A DNA stretch of 64,000 bases from Oceanobacter mangrovi (GCF_019740315.1 NZ_JAHXZR010000012.1:102356-166355); one strand, 5' to 3'. Shown: positions 1 to 8,980, counted from the stretch's first letter. A program made the numbers and translations. The notes: a model not told the origin generated them from the letters alone.

Positions 1-611
1 CGGAAGCTGTACGACGCAAGCCATACAGTGTCGTGTTGCTGGATGAAATGGAAAAAGCCCACCCTGGTGTTCAGGATATTTTCTATCAGGTGTTCGACAA
101 AGGCATGCTCAAGGATGGTGAAGGTCGAGATATCGACTTCAAGAATACGGTCATCCTGATGACCAGTAACACCGCCAGTGCCCAGATCGAGCAGCTTTGT
201 CTTGATCCTGATACCCGGCCGTCCCCGGAGGGTTTGCTGGATGCTATCGGGCCGACGCTGCGAGATACTTACAAGCCCGCGTTTCTCGGGCGTATCAATC
301 TGATTCCGTACTACCCATTGGACAATGAGTGCCTGGCAACGATTGCCAGAATGCAGTTGCAGGCCATTCAACAGCGAGTTACATCGCATTATCAGGCAAG
401 TTTGACCTTCACTGATGATGTTGTGAATTTCATTATCGAACAGTGTCAACAGTCAGATACCGGTGCCCGTCGAATTTCAATATTATTGAATAATTCATTG
501 CTACCGGTTTTGGCCGAGAATGTTCTGTCATGGCTCACAAAAAACGAAACTGTAAATGAGATAATTGTCTCGTTATCAGATAAATGTGATTTTAATATAA
601 ATATAGCCTGA
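1..611 (+). CDS. tssH: T6SS AAA+ ATPase TssH/ClpV, C-terminal part
   Basis: The reading frame is open from the left edge (frame starts at base 3) and ends at a stop at 609-611, so only about the last 200 residues are present. The visible part begins in the second AAA+ module, with the Walker B region VVLLDEMEKAH, then the sensor-1 stretch TVILMTSNTAS, an arginine-finger region near FLGRINLIPYYPL, and the sensor-2 motif TGARRI. These are the hallmarks of a Clp/Hsp100 D2 domain. TssH (ClpV) disassembles the contracted T6SS sheath in the cytoplasm so that subunits can be reused. I choose ClpV over ClpB because hcp, tssL, tssM, tagF and pppA follow directly on the same strand. Confidence 0.93.
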   Translation, partial: EAVRRKPYSVVLLDEMEKAHPGVQDIFYQVFDKGMLKDGEGRDIDFKNTVILMTSNTASAQIEQLCLDPDTRPSPEGLLDAIGPTLRDTYKPAFLGRINLIPYYPLDNECLATIARMQLQAIQQRVTSHYQASLTFTDDVVNFIIEQCQQSDTGARRISILLNNSLLPVLAENVLSWLTKNETVNEIIVSLSDKCDFNINIA

Positions 612-627
612 AAATGGTTTTGAAAAT

Positions 628-716
628 TCCTGAAAATAAAATTGTCAGGATTTATGAAAGCGGGACTATTACTCAAATTTTATTATTTTTTTTGTTATAG
701 AATGCTCCCGCTTTTT
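628..716 (+). promoter_or_regulatory. Inverted repeats between tssH and hcp
   Basis: Two inverted repeats lie in the AT-rich gap. TCCTGA (628-633) pairs with TCAGGA (645-650). A 9-bp perfect pair follows, AAAGCGGGA (657-665) with TCCCGCTTT (706-714), ending in a run of five T. The second could be a long-loop terminator for tssH transcripts or a folded hcp leader. A -10-like TATAGAAT sits inside its loop at about 696-703. The function is inferred. Confidence 0.4.
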
Positions 717-760
717 AGCAAATCTCACTCATTTATAAAGGACGATAGAGAGGATTTCTT

Positions 761-1249
761 ATGTCTATTTACGTTAACTACGACGGTATTACTGGTGAAG
801 CTTCTGATCCTAGCCACGAAGGCTGGATGGATGTGGATGATATCCAGTGGGGTGTTGCTCGTCAGATTACTTCTGCAACCTCTACCAAGGGTGACCGTGA
901 GTCTTCCAATGCTGTTATCACCGATCTGGTGCTGACCCGTCGTATGGATAGCGCAACCCCTAAAATCTTCATTGAATCCTGCTGTGGCACTGGTAAGGAT
1001 GTGAAGATTCACCTGAGCAAAACCGGTACAGGTTCTGGTTCAGACGTTTACATGGAATACACCCTGAAAAACGCCCTGATCAGCAACTACTCTGTTCATG
1101 CGGCTTCCCAGTCTACTGAGCGTCCATCTGAACATATCACCATCAGCTTTGTGGATGTTGAAGTGAAATACACTCCATACGATGAAGACGGCAACGCCGA
1201 AGCATCAATTGCCGTTGGTTACGATACCGCCACCAATACCAAGCGTTAA
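761..1249 (+). CDS. hcp: T6SS tube protein Hcp
   Basis: The 162-residue product matches the Hcp1 family in length and in its N-terminal start MSIYVNYDGI followed by SHEGWMDVDDIQWG, the conserved early strands of the Hcp ring. Hcp hexamers stack into the inner tube expelled by sheath contraction, and they can chaperone small effectors in their lumen. The start has a good ribosome site (GAGAGGA about 10 bases upstream). The gene is flanked by inverted repeats upstream and a strong terminator downstream, so it is probably an abundant transcript expressed separately from tssH and tssL. That fits the high copy need of a structural tube protein. There is no extension that would suggest an evolved Hcp carrying an effector domain. 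Confidence 0.95.
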   Translation: MSIYVNYDGITGEASDPSHEGWMDVDDIQWGVARQITSATSTKGDRESSNAVITDLVLTRRMDSATPKIFIESCCGTGKDVKIHLSKTGTGSGSDVYMEYTLKNALISNYSVHAASQSTERPSEHITISFVDVEVKYTPYDEDGNAEASIAVGYDTATNTKR

Positions 1250-1270
1250 TATCCGCTTATATTGGTCTGA

Positions 1271-1302
1271 AAATGCCTGCACTTCGGTGCGGGCATTTTT
1301 GT
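1271..1302 (+). terminator. Rho-independent terminator of hcp
   Basis: The stem ATGCCTGCAC/GTGCGGGCAT (one G-T pair) is closed by a TTCG tetraloop at 1283-1286 and followed by a T run. This is a textbook intrinsic terminator about 20 bases after the hcp stop. Confidence 0.9.
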
Positions 1303-1325
1303 TTTTGCTTATTAATATTTTTGTT

Positions 1326-1381
1326 GGAAGCGGAAAGTGATCACAGAAAAACTGTGATCAGGTTCAATAGAGATCGCTTCC
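1326..1381. repeat. Nested inverted repeat between hcp and tssL
   Basis: The outer arms are GGAAGCG (1326-1332) and CGCTTCC (1375-1381). Inside them is a perfect 9-bp palindrome, TGATCACAG (1338-1346) and CTGTGATCA (1352-1360), with a loop of five A. No T run follows. It could be an operator for the tssL operon or an RNA processing element. The rest of 1303-1529 holds no gene I can support. Confidence 0.55.
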
Positions 1382-1529
1382 GGCGATATGTTTTGTGGCA
1401 AGTATCCGGTTTTTGGTATTTGCCCGATAATAAGTGGGTGACAGGTTGTGGCATCATATCGGCGGGGATTGATTGTCCCGAATATATGGACTATCTGTTT
1501 ATATGCAGACGTAATAGCCGGACATCGCT

Positions 1530-2975
1530 ATGGATAACGACAAGACAATTATCAAACCTCGGCCTGGTGGCAAACCAGCCGCTGCAGCCAATCCTGACCA
1601 AACAATTATCAAACCCCGGCCGCGGCCAGGTAGTGGGCGATCGCCCGCCCCCTCGGCAGATGACCACACGGTTGTACGAGGGCGTGAAAAGCCGCTTGAC
1701 CCAAAAGTCTCGCTGGATCCAGAGTCCGGTTCTTTGAGCTTGCCGCATTCAACATTGCTGGATGCCGCTGATCCATTACTGGCACTGGTTCCCCAGTTAC
1801 GGCAGCTGAATGGCCAGATCGACGTCGGCAGCCTGCAACGTGAAATCGTTGCGCTGGTCAAACAGTTCGGCCATCAACTGACGGCAGCAGGTGTTGATCC
1901 GGAAACCCGTCAGCAAGCCTCTTACATCCTCTGTTCCTTGTTGGACGAGACGGTACTGAATACCGCCTGGGGGGAACATAGCGTCTGGTCCCAGAAGAGC
2001 TTGCTGAGTTCGGTACACGGAGAAACCTACGGCGGTGAACGAATTTTCGGCCTGCTTGACGAGGTCTTGTTATCACCGGGTCAGCATCTGGACTTGATTG
2101 AGTTGATGTATCTGGTGCTTTCGCTGGGGTTTATGGGCAAATACCGTATTCATCCGCAGGGCCCGTTCAAGGTAGAGCAAATTCGTAGCCAGATTTATGA
2201 ATTGCTGATTCGTAGCAAGGATGACCATCCGCAAGAGTTATCACCTTCTATTACTCCGGTAGCTGGACTGAAAAACCGGATTTTCACCTTTCTGCCCGTG
2301 TGGATGCTGTGGGCGGTCCTGCTGCTCGGTGGCTTTGCCGTATATAGTTATCAATTGATGAGTCTGAATGAGCTCTCTGATGCGACCGTTAGTCGGGTTG
2401 CTGCTCTGGTGCCTCATGGGGTGATGGCAGTCGCAGAGGCTAATGAGCCGCACCCGGAAGCTGTACGCCTGATGACGTTACTGGCACCGGAAATCGAACG
2501 GGGTCTGATCCGTATTGATCACTACATGACTCACACTTCAATCACCCTGTCAGGCGGTGAGCTATTTGCGTCGGGTACTGACGAACTCAACGAAATGTTT
2601 AACCCGGTACTCGACAAGATCGCCATGGCGCTGGAAACCACTACCGGCCGCATCATGGTTACCGGCCATACGGATAACCAGGCTATCCGGACAACTCGCT
2701 TTCCTTCCAACTGGCATTTATCACTGGCCCGTGCCTCGGCGGTGTCGCGCTATCTGGGCCATGCCGGTGATCTGACGGGACGTTTGCTACCGGAGGGACG
2801 CGGCGATACCGAGCCTGTCGTTTCCAATGAGACAGCGGAGGGGCGTGCCAGCAATCGCCGCGTGGTGATTGACGTGTATCACCAGAACGTACATGCCCGT
2901 GATTCGATTGAAAATCCGGCAGGGACGCCGGAAGCCGTAATGACTGCCAGCGAGGCGGAGAATTCCCAATCATGA
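1530..2975 (+). CDS. tssL: T6SS membrane-complex protein TssL with C-terminal OmpA domain
   Basis: This 481-residue protein has three parts. Residues 1-60 are a low-complexity basic and proline-rich tail with three copies of D-x-T-[IV]-[IV]-[KR]-x-R (4-11, 23-30, 45-52). Residues about 80-240 are the cytoplasmic DotU/IcmH domain with the family stretch SLLDETVLNTAWG. One membrane helix at about 253-275 precedes a periplasmic OmpA/peptidoglycan-binding domain (VTGHTDN, LSLARASAVSRYL, RASNRRVVID). TssL anchors the T6SS membrane complex with TssM and TssJ, and the OmpA part fixes it to the cell wall. The start is the only in-frame ATG before the first repeat, and its ribosome site is weak. The stop overlaps the tssM start, so the two are translationally coupled. 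Confidence 0.93.
   Translation: MDNDKTIIKPRPGGKPAAAANPDQTIIKPRPRPGSGRSPAPSADDHTVVRGREKPLDPKVSLDPESGSLSLPHSTLLDAADPLLALVPQLRQLNGQIDVGSLQREIVALVKQFGHQLTAAGVDPETRQQASYILCSLLDETVLNTAWGEHSVWSQKSLLSSVHGETYGGERIFGLLDEVLLSPGQHLDLIELMYLVLSLGFMGKYRIHPQGPFKVEQIRSQIYELLIRSKDDHPQELSPSITPVAGLKNRIFTFLPVWMLWAVLLLGGFAVYSYQLMSLNELSDATVSRVAALVPHGVMAVAEANEPHPEAVRLMTLLAPEIERGLIRIDHYMTHTSITLSGGELFASGTDELNEMFNPVLDKIAMALETTTGRIMVTGHTDNQAIRTTRFPSNWHLSLARASAVSRYLGHAGDLTGRLLPEGRGDTEPVVSNETAEGRASNRRVVIDVYHQNVHARDSIENPAGTPEAVMTASEAENSQS
1545..1615 (+). repeat. Short in-gene direct repeat in tssL
   Basis: ACAATTATCAAACC occurs at 1545-1558 and again at 1602-1615, 57 bases (19 codons) apart. It encodes the TIIKP core of the first two threonine motifs. 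The third copy keeps the protein motif but not the DNA, which fits selection on the peptide. Confidence 0.8.
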
Positions 2976-5900
2976 AAAAAGTTATTCAATTCGTTACTCA
3001 AGGATGGTTTCTGGCGTTGTTGGCAATCATCCTGCTCGCTGCCGTGGTCTGGTTTATTGGCCCGGTGATAGCCATCGCCGACTACAAGCCACTGGAGTCC
3101 GATATCAGCAGACTTGGCGTCATTTTTGTGGTGTTGGTGTTATGGGGGCTGAATAATCTGCGAGTGAACCGTTCTGCCCGGCAGTCAGAGAAAGCTCTGG
3201 AGCAGGTGATCGACGAACCGCTGCCAGCAAAGCCGGGCGAACAACCGTCAGAAGAAAGTTCGCATGAAGAACAGGTGCTGGGAAGCCGCCTGCGTGATGC
3301 CATCAATCTGATGCAAGGGCAGAAATCACGTTTGGGTCTGGGTGGCAATAAACTCTACTCCTTGCCCTGGTACATGATCATTGGTGCGCCGGGCTCTGGA
3401 AAAACCACCGCACTGAAAAATTCTGGTCTGGAATTTCCGCTAAAAAACCAGATGGGAGACGATCCGGTACAAGGCGCAGGTGGCACGCTCTATTGCGACT
3501 GGTGGTTTACTGATCAGGCTATTTTTATTGATACCGCTGGTCGTTACACCACACAGGATAACCCCAGAAAAATAGAGTCACATGCCTGGCTGGCATTTTT
3601 GTCACGTCTCAAGAAAGCCCGTCCCAAAAGGCCTCTCAGCGGCATTCTGGTGGCGGTCAGCATTGAAGATTTGCTCAGCAAGACGGATACCCAGCTGAGT
3701 TTGCAAACCACCGCAATCAAACAGCGTATTCAGGAGTTGAACGCGCACCTGCATATGGAGCTGCCGGTCTACGTCATCTTCACCAAGATGGATCGTCTGG
3801 TTGGTTTCAACAGCTTCTTTGGTGGCATGGATGATGAACCTCGCCAACAGCCATGGGGCATTACGTTCGAAGAGCTGGGGGCCAGTAAGGCTCGTCAGAT
3901 TCTGGAGCAATTTCCCAAGCAATATAATGCGCTGGTACAGCGGATGAATCATCAGGTTCGCGGGCGTTTGCATGATGAATCTTCGGCCACCAAACGTAAT
4001 CTGATCTTTGAATTTCCCCGGCAGATGCAGGTACTGGAAGCTTCCATTGCAGGCTTCCTTGGTAATATTTTCAGTCCTAACCAGTTTGAAGAGCCGTTTA
4101 TTCTGCGCGGCGTCTATTTCGTTAGTGGTACCCAGGCTGCCTTGCCATCACGCTGGGCCGGTGGTGTTATCGGCGCCGACTACTGCACCTCGCCTGCGGA
4201 GCGTCCGGCGCGTGAATCGCGTTCCTATTTTGTTCAGAATCTGCTCAAAAATGTGATTTTTGCCGAAGCCGATCTGGCGTCATTGAATGCCCGGGTGCGT
4301 CAGCGCAACCAATGGTTGTATCGTGGCGCCATGTTGGTGGGGTTGAGCGGTTTTGCCGGCATGCTGTACGCATGGAATAACAGCAAAAACATCAACGAGA
4401 GCTATCTGGCGCAGGTTGAACAAAGTGTCCAGCAGTATCAGCAGGAGTCTGGTGGCAGTCTTGAGCAGCCCAGCGACTGGCTCACACTCTCTCGTTCAAT
4501 GGATACTCTCAGGGACGCTCCAAGTGGCTATAACGACAGTGACAGTGAGCCGGAAGTTGCGGAAGGCTTCGGTTTGTATCAGGGACAGAAAGTCGGTGCG
4601 CAGTTGAAAGCGACCTATCTGGATGCTCTCAGCGCCTATTTTATGCGTGACGTTGCGACCATGATGGCTGCGCAGATCCGCACATCCCAGGAGGATGATG
4701 AACTGCTCTACGAGTCACTCAAGTTCTACCTGATGTTGTTTAACGCTGAACATATGGAGCCCAAAGGATTTGTCTCCTGGGCCGATATCCTCTGGCAACG
4801 CTTGCTACCGGGTGAGTTTAATCAACCTCTTCGGGATAATCTCAACAGCCATTTGCAGCAGGCTTTGGCTAATGCCCGTTACCCGCTTGCCATGAATGAC
4901 GAAGTGGTTGCCAGTGCACGGGATATTCTTGCTCGTACGCCTCTCGACCAGCGTCTCTATCGGCGTCTTAAATACGATGCGCTGGCTGCTGGAGGTGGTG
5001 AATTTGATATCGACAAGGTACTTGGCAAAAAGGCAGAAATCATCTTCTACCGACGTAGCGGCAAGGAGCTGAATGACGGTATTCCGGGCTTTTTTACCTA
5101 TAGCGGCTTCCATACCAACTTCAACGTACAGCGTCAGCGTATGGCACAACGGCTCGCCGACGAGCAATGGATCTACGGTGACGAGCTCCACAGTGAATTG
5201 TCCGACGATGACATCAAGGCGATCAGCAAGCGGGTAGGTGAGTATTACTACACCGAATATGCCCAGCGTTGGGACGATTACCTGTCAGATCTTCGTATAC
5301 GCTCTTTCAGTACCGTTGATGGTGGTCAGGCGGTGTTGCGTATGTTGGCTGGTGCCGATCAGCCGCTGGTAAAGGTACTGGATGCCGTACGCAAGAATAC
5401 CGCGCTTAGCGAAATTCCGGGCAGTACCCTCAGTGACGATAAAAAAGAGGCACTGAATCAGGCAACCGAGGAATTTGGCCCGAATGAAATCAACCGTCTG
5501 AAGCGATTGGTGCCAGCCAGCGTGATGGGTGACATTGCGCTGCCGGGCAAACCGGTTAGCGATCATTTCAGCGATCTCAACGACTACACCTCCGAAGCCA
5601 AAGGCAGGCAGCTGGACCAGCTGCAGAATTCCTTTAATGGATTGTATGACTACTTCCAGTCGCTGTCGTATTCCGACGATATGAAAGCAACGGCTTTCCA
5701 GGCCAGTCTCAACTCACAGCCGGGCAGTCAGGCACTTAACGCAGTCAAGCAGGCAACAGCAGAAGCGCCGGGGCTGGTCCGCAGCTGGTTTGATTCGGTT
5801 GCCCGCAACACCTCCCAGGTTACCGTGGTGGCGGCCAAGGGACACCTGAATGATATCTGGAAGTCGGATGTGATTGGTTTCTATAACGTTGCCCTCAAGG

Positions 5901-6526
5901 GACGCTATCCGATCAATCCAAACAGCAGCCAGGATATTCGGCTGGCGGACTTTACAACCTTCTTTGGCCCGGGCGGCATGCTGGACGGCTATTTTGCTGA
6001 ATACATAGCGCCGTTTGCTGACACCTCCCGGACGCCCTGGAAGTGGAAAAAGAACATTGGTTTGAGCGTTGCCAGTCTGAGGATGTTTGAAAAGGCCAAC
6101 AAGATCCAGCGAGCCTGGTTTAATGGTGGTGATGCATTGCAGGTTCCTATGACGCTGAAGCCAGATACTCTTGACGGTACCGCCATTGGTTCAACGCTGA
6201 ACATTGATGGCGCTTCGATGACCTATAAACATGGACCGGTACGTTCCTCTGAAATTCTCTGGCCAGGTACAGAGCAGACGTCGCGCCTGACCTTTTCGCT
6301 TGCCAGTCGTGGAACACCCGTTAGTGGTGGGGTTGACGGTGAATGGAGCTGGTTCCGCCTGATCGACAAATACGGCCAGCTGAAGAAACAAACTGGTAAA
6401 GACAGTTGGATGGTTGCCTTTGACATAAGCGGTATCAAAGCGGGCTATCAGTTGTTGCCTGGCAGCGTCTACAACCCGTTCGATCAGAACGACATTCGTA
6501 ACTTCAGTTTGCCGGAACGGTTATGA
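2972..6526 (+). CDS. tssM: T6SS inner-membrane protein TssM (IcmF/VasK)
   Basis: At 1184 residues this is the normal TssM size. Two N-terminal membrane helices (about 12-34 and 48-60) are followed by a cytoplasmic NTPase-like domain with an intact Walker A, GAPGSGKTT (138-146), and a DTAGRY switch motif near 186. A third helix lies at about 449-467. The large remainder is periplasmic and ends in the IcmF C-terminal domain that contacts TssJ. TssM spans the envelope and recruits TssL to form the trans-envelope channel. Some TssM proteins lack a usable Walker A. This one keeps it, so nucleotide binding is plausible. The ATG overlaps the tssL stop (ATGA), and the stop overlaps tagF in the same way. 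Confidence 0.95.
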   Translation: MKKVIQFVTQGWFLALLAIILLAAVVWFIGPVIAIADYKPLESDISRLGVIFVVLVLWGLNNLRVNRSARQSEKALEQVIDEPLPAKPGEQPSEESSHEEQVLGSRLRDAINLMQGQKSRLGLGGNKLYSLPWYMIIGAPGSGKTTALKNSGLEFPLKNQMGDDPVQGAGGTLYCDWWFTDQAIFIDTAGRYTTQDNPRKIESHAWLAFLSRLKKARPKRPLSGILVAVSIEDLLSKTDTQLSLQTTAIKQRIQELNAHLHMELPVYVIFTKMDRLVGFNSFFGGMDDEPRQQPWGITFEELGASKARQILEQFPKQYNALVQRMNHQVRGRLHDESSATKRNLIFEFPRQMQVLEASIAGFLGNIFSPNQFEEPFILRGVYFVSGTQAALPSRWAGGVIGADYCTSPAERPARESRSYFVQNLLKNVIFAEADLASLNARVRQRNQWLYRGAMLVGLSGFAGMLYAWNNSKNINESYLAQVEQSVQQYQQESGGSLEQPSDWLTLSRSMDTLRDAPSGYNDSDSEPEVAEGFGLYQGQKVGAQLKATYLDALSAYFMRDVATMMAAQIRTSQEDDELLYESLKFYLMLFNAEHMEPKGFVSWADILWQRLLPGEFNQPLRDNLNSHLQQALANARYPLAMNDEVVASARDILARTPLDQRLYRRLKYDALAAGGGEFDIDKVLGKKAEIIFYRRSGKELNDGIPGFFTYSGFHTNFNVQRQRMAQRLADEQWIYGDELHSELSDDDIKAISKRVGEYYYTEYAQRWDDYLSDLRIRSFSTVDGGQAVLRMLAGADQPLVKVLDAVRKNTALSEIPGSTLSDDKKEALNQATEEFGPNEINRLKRLVPASVMGDIALPGKPVSDHFSDLNDYTSEAKGRQLDQLQNSFNGLYDYFQSLSYSDDMKATAFQASLNSQPGSQALNAVKQATAEAPGLVRSWFDSVARNTSQVTVVAAKGHLNDIWKSDVIGFYNVALKGRYPINPNSSQDIRLADFTTFFGPGGMLDGYFAEYIAPFADTSRTPWKWKKNIGLSVASLRMFEKANKIQRAWFNGGDALQVPMTLKPDTLDGTAIGSTLNIDGASMTYKHGPVRSSEILWPGTEQTSRLTFSLASRGTPVSGGVDGEWSWFRLIDKYGQLKKQTGKDSWMVAFDISGIKAGYQLLPGSVYNPFDQNDIRNFSLPERL

Positions 6527-7251
6527 AGCAGTCATCCAACTGCGGCCTGTTTGGCAAGGTGCCCCAACAGGCCGAGTTTGTCAGCCACTTTCTTCCACGA
6601 GAGCTGACAGAGCTGTGGCATCAATGGTTGCAAGCATCAATCAGTGTCAGTAAGGAGCAACTGGGAGATAGCTGGCTCGACTATTACCTCACCAGCCCGG
6701 TTTGGCACTTTGCCTTGTCACCGGGGCTGTTGTCGCCGCAAGCTGTTGTTGGCCAGATGATGCCCAGTGTTGATGAAGTCGGTCGCTATTTTCCGGTTGC
6801 CCTGATGCAGGAAGGCCGCTATGACCCCTGGTCTGCCTACCTGAATGGGGAACAATGGTATCACTCGGCAGAGTCACTCCTGCTGAAAGTGCTCGACGAA
6901 GATATGAGTTACAACCATTGGATAGGCCTGATTGAATCACTTGATCTACCGCTTTTTACCCAATTAACTTCCTGGCAGCTGGAGATTGGCCATACCTCAT
7001 CTCGTGCTGGCCTGGTCACTCCTATTCATGATCACAGTCACGGTGGCTTGATGCAGGCGTTGGTTAAAGGACTGACGGAGCGGGCATTTGGTCCATTTGG
7101 ACTTTGGTGGACGACGGGATCAGAGCATATTGAGCCTTGTCTGATGATTTCTTCGCAGATGCCTGATGCCGGGCAGTTTGCTGCCATGCTTGATGGACGC
7201 TGGCAGCACTGGGGCTGGCCACTGCATTTACCTCGAGATGGTGGTCGCTAG
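6523..7251 (+). CDS. tagF: T6SS accessory protein TagF
   Basis: This 242-residue protein starts with CGLFGKVPQQAEFVSHFLP, the typical opening of the TagF family (PF09867). The family also includes the N-terminal part of TagF-PppA fusions. In Pseudomonas and Agrobacterium TagF is a post-translational repressor that works with or against the PpkA/PppA threonine phosphorylation pathway, partly through Fha. It overlaps tssM by four bases and is followed two bases later by the PP2C phosphatase gene. That adjacency is the same pairing seen as a fusion in Agrobacterium. No membrane segment is visible, so the protein should be cytoplasmic. Confidence 0.92.
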   Translation: MKQSSNCGLFGKVPQQAEFVSHFLPRELTELWHQWLQASISVSKEQLGDSWLDYYLTSPVWHFALSPGLLSPQAVVGQMMPSVDEVGRYFPVALMQEGRYDPWSAYLNGEQWYHSAESLLLKVLDEDMSYNHWIGLIESLDLPLFTQLTSWQLEIGHTSSRAGLVTPIHDHSHGGLMQALVKGLTERAFGPFGLWWTTGSEHIEPCLMISSQMPDAGQFAAMLDGRWQHWGWPLHLPRDGGR

Positions 7252-7253
7252 CC

Positions 7254-7925
7254 GTGTTGAATATGGTTGGCGGCATCGCCTCCAGTGGCCAGACCCATGA
7301 AGGCCTGGTTCGATCCCGTAACGAAGACAGTATCCTGCTGGTTCCTGAAAGCGGTTTGTGGGCTGTTGCCGATGGTATGGGGGGGCACGAAGCCGGCGAC
7401 TATGCCAGTCAATGTGTCGTAACTCACTTGCAGCAAGCGTGTAAGCATCATAGCGGCAGCCAGTTGGTTGAATATCTGCCTGCTGCGATTCAAAACGCCA
7501 ATCACGAATTACTGGAATTTGCTCGCTGGCAAAGTGCCCACGGAATTGTCGGGACTACCTTTGTTGCATTGATTCTGGAAGGCGAGCATTACCACTGCTA
7601 CTGGACGGGTGATAGTCGATGCTATCTGCTCAGGGATAATCAGTTGCTGATGCTAACTGAAGACCACGCCGACGAGGGGGCCCTGACCCATTGCGTCGGT
7701 GTCGAACCGGTCGCCTTTACTGATTACACCAATGGTTATTTATACGAAGGCGACCGGTTTTTCCTGTGCACTGATGGCATCAACAAGGTCATCACGGATC
7801 AACAACTGGAAAACGGTTTGCGCCAGCTGCACGAAGACATTGACCAGATCAACAGCCGGTTTGTTTACGACGCACTGCGACGCGGCGCCCCGGATAACCT
7901 CAGCAGTATTATTGTGGACGTGTGA
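7254..7925 (+). CDS. pppA: T6SS PP2C-type protein phosphatase PppA
   Basis: The 223-residue product carries the metal-binding and catalytic motifs of PP2C phosphatases in order: RSRNEDS, VADGMGGHEAGD, WTGDSRCYLL, CTDGINKVI and DNLSSIIV. PppA removes phosphate from threonines placed by the kinase PpkA on Fha or TssL and so turns T6SS firing down. PpkA and Fha are not in the window and presumably lie to the left. I take GTG at 7254, two bases after the tagF stop. An ATG three codons later is an alternative and would not change the domain. The stop lies only nine bases from the end of the convergent gene at 7935. Confidence 0.93.
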   Translation: MLNMVGGIASSGQTHEGLVRSRNEDSILLVPESGLWAVADGMGGHEAGDYASQCVVTHLQQACKHHSGSQLVEYLPAAIQNANHELLEFARWQSAHGIVGTTFVALILEGEHYHCYWTGDSRCYLLRDNQLLMLTEDHADEGALTHCVGVEPVAFTDYTNGYLYEGDRFFLCTDGINKVITDQQLENGLRQLHEDIDQINSRFVYDALRRGAPDNLSSIIVDV

Positions 7926-7934
7926 AAAATGGCT

Positions 7935-8360
7935 CTACACCCAGGATTGCAGCAGAGCCTGCTGAAGTTCAGGGTTTCGCCAGACTTCGGCGACATAGCC
8001 AAAAAAGTCGTTTAATTCGTCCTCTTCTGGTTGGCCAGGACGTAATAGTCCATGCTGGCTCCACCAGGCCTGGTAGGTTATTTCTCGCTGGTGTAGGGTG
8101 TCTTTGATGAGGAAGCTGGTTGTTCCTGAAGACACATCGTGGCTGTATAAAACCTGTACTTCAGGGTGGTTGATCGTCCAAATTCTTTGCTGAATTTGGA
8201 GAATTATATCCACCCCTTGTTTATACAGAGCACTATTATTTTGCCCTTGCTGGAAAAAACAGCCGCTAACATAGTTGTAGGTGCTTGTAGGGTGGCGATG
8301 ACCACTCATAGGGTCAAATTCGACCAATCCGCGGTCACCAAATCCGTTAAATAAAATCAT
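7935..8360 (-). CDS. Unknown protein downstream of vgrG-PAAR (141 aa)
   Basis: I do not recognise this 141-residue protein. It has no signal peptide or membrane helix, is rich in Q, W and Y, and ends in an acidic helix-like segment (PEEDELNDFFGYVAEVWRN). Its ATG overlaps the stop of the upstream gene (8360/8357), so the two are translationally coupled and probably act together. It is the last gene of the minus-strand vgrG-PAAR transcript. In T6SS vgrG islands that position is commonly held by an immunity protein, which is typically small, acidic and partnered with an upstream effector. The role here is inferred only from position. Confidence 0.75.
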   Translation of the reverse strand: MILFNGFGDRGLVEFDPMSGHRHPTSTYNYVSGCFFQQGQNNSALYKQGVDIILQIQQRIWTINHPEVQVLYSHDVSSGTTSFLIKDTLHQREITYQAWWSQHGLLRPGQPEEDELNDFFGYVAEVWRNPELQQALLQSWV

Positions 8361-8980
8361 GTTTTTACTTCAGCCAGACCGGTCAACAAGTCGATAGCAA
8401 CAGCTCTCCGATGTGCGAGGGCTTCTTGCTGTTCGACACCAGGGTAAAGGCAGGGGACGTGATTAACCTGACTGTCTTCTTGAGGTGGTACGTGGTTTTG
8501 CTGGCGTTGTTGTAAATACTGGATGCGTTGCTGTTTTAGTTGCAGTACTTGCGATTTGTCGGTCCAATCGATGCCGTAACGGCTGGTGTGATAATAGGAA
8601 TCAGGGGTTGGCAAGTAGCCGTAAACTCCTAGTTCGGACTTTTGTAGTTCTTCAGGGATCTCCTGCTTTGTGAGGGGGGCGCGAGATTGCTCTGATCCCT
8701 TTGCTTGCGACTCTATACCCGCTGCATTGGCAGGTAGCATACCGAATCCTGCCAGCGCAAAAACTTCGGCAATGGCAATGGGAGCATGCAGTTCTTGCTG
8801 ATCTTCCGGCAAGTCAGCCAGTTGTTCAGCTTTACGTCGTAATTGCTCACACACCTGTTGAGGGTCTGTAAACATGGATAAGGATTCCCCAACAGCTTCT
8901 GCAAAATGCTCGTAGACGGACAGGTATTTCAATGTCTCTATGGTGCCGGGCGCCTGCAGGTCATGCTCGTTTTCAGACAT
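8357..8980 (-). CDS. Unknown protein between PAAR and the 141-aa gene (207 aa)
   Basis: I do not recognise this 207-residue protein. The N-terminal half (about 15-85) looks helical and acidic. A short hydrophobic stretch at about 70-88 (AIAEVFALAGFGMLPANAAG) could be a membrane-inserting segment. The C-terminal half is Q-rich (LQLKQQRIQYLQQRQQ). It starts 24 bases after the PAAR gene on the same strand and overlaps the 141-aa gene. That context makes it a candidate T6SS effector or an effector adaptor. No nuclease, lipase, amidase or NAD-hydrolase motif was seen, and it is smaller than most effectors, so adaptor or chaperone is a real alternative. Confidence 0.75.
   Translation of the reverse strand: MSENEHDLQAPGTIETLKYLSVYEHFAEAVGESLSMFTDPQQVCEQLRRKAEQLADLPEDQQELHAPIAIAEVFALAGFGMLPANAAGIESQAKGSEQSRAPLTKQEIPEELQKSELGVYGYLPTPDSYYHTSRYGIDWTDKSQVLQLKQQRIQYLQQRQQNHVPPQEDSQVNHVPCLYPGVEQQEALAHRRAVAIDLLTGLAEVKT

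Noticed and set aside
1545..1615. Repeats in tssL considered as a CRISPR-like or mobile repeat
   Set aside because: Only two DNA copies, in frame within a coding region and encoding a conserved peptide motif.
1273..1737. 154-codon plus-strand frame between hcp and tssL
   Set aside because: It begins in the hcp terminator and overlaps the tssL start in a different frame; no ribosome site.
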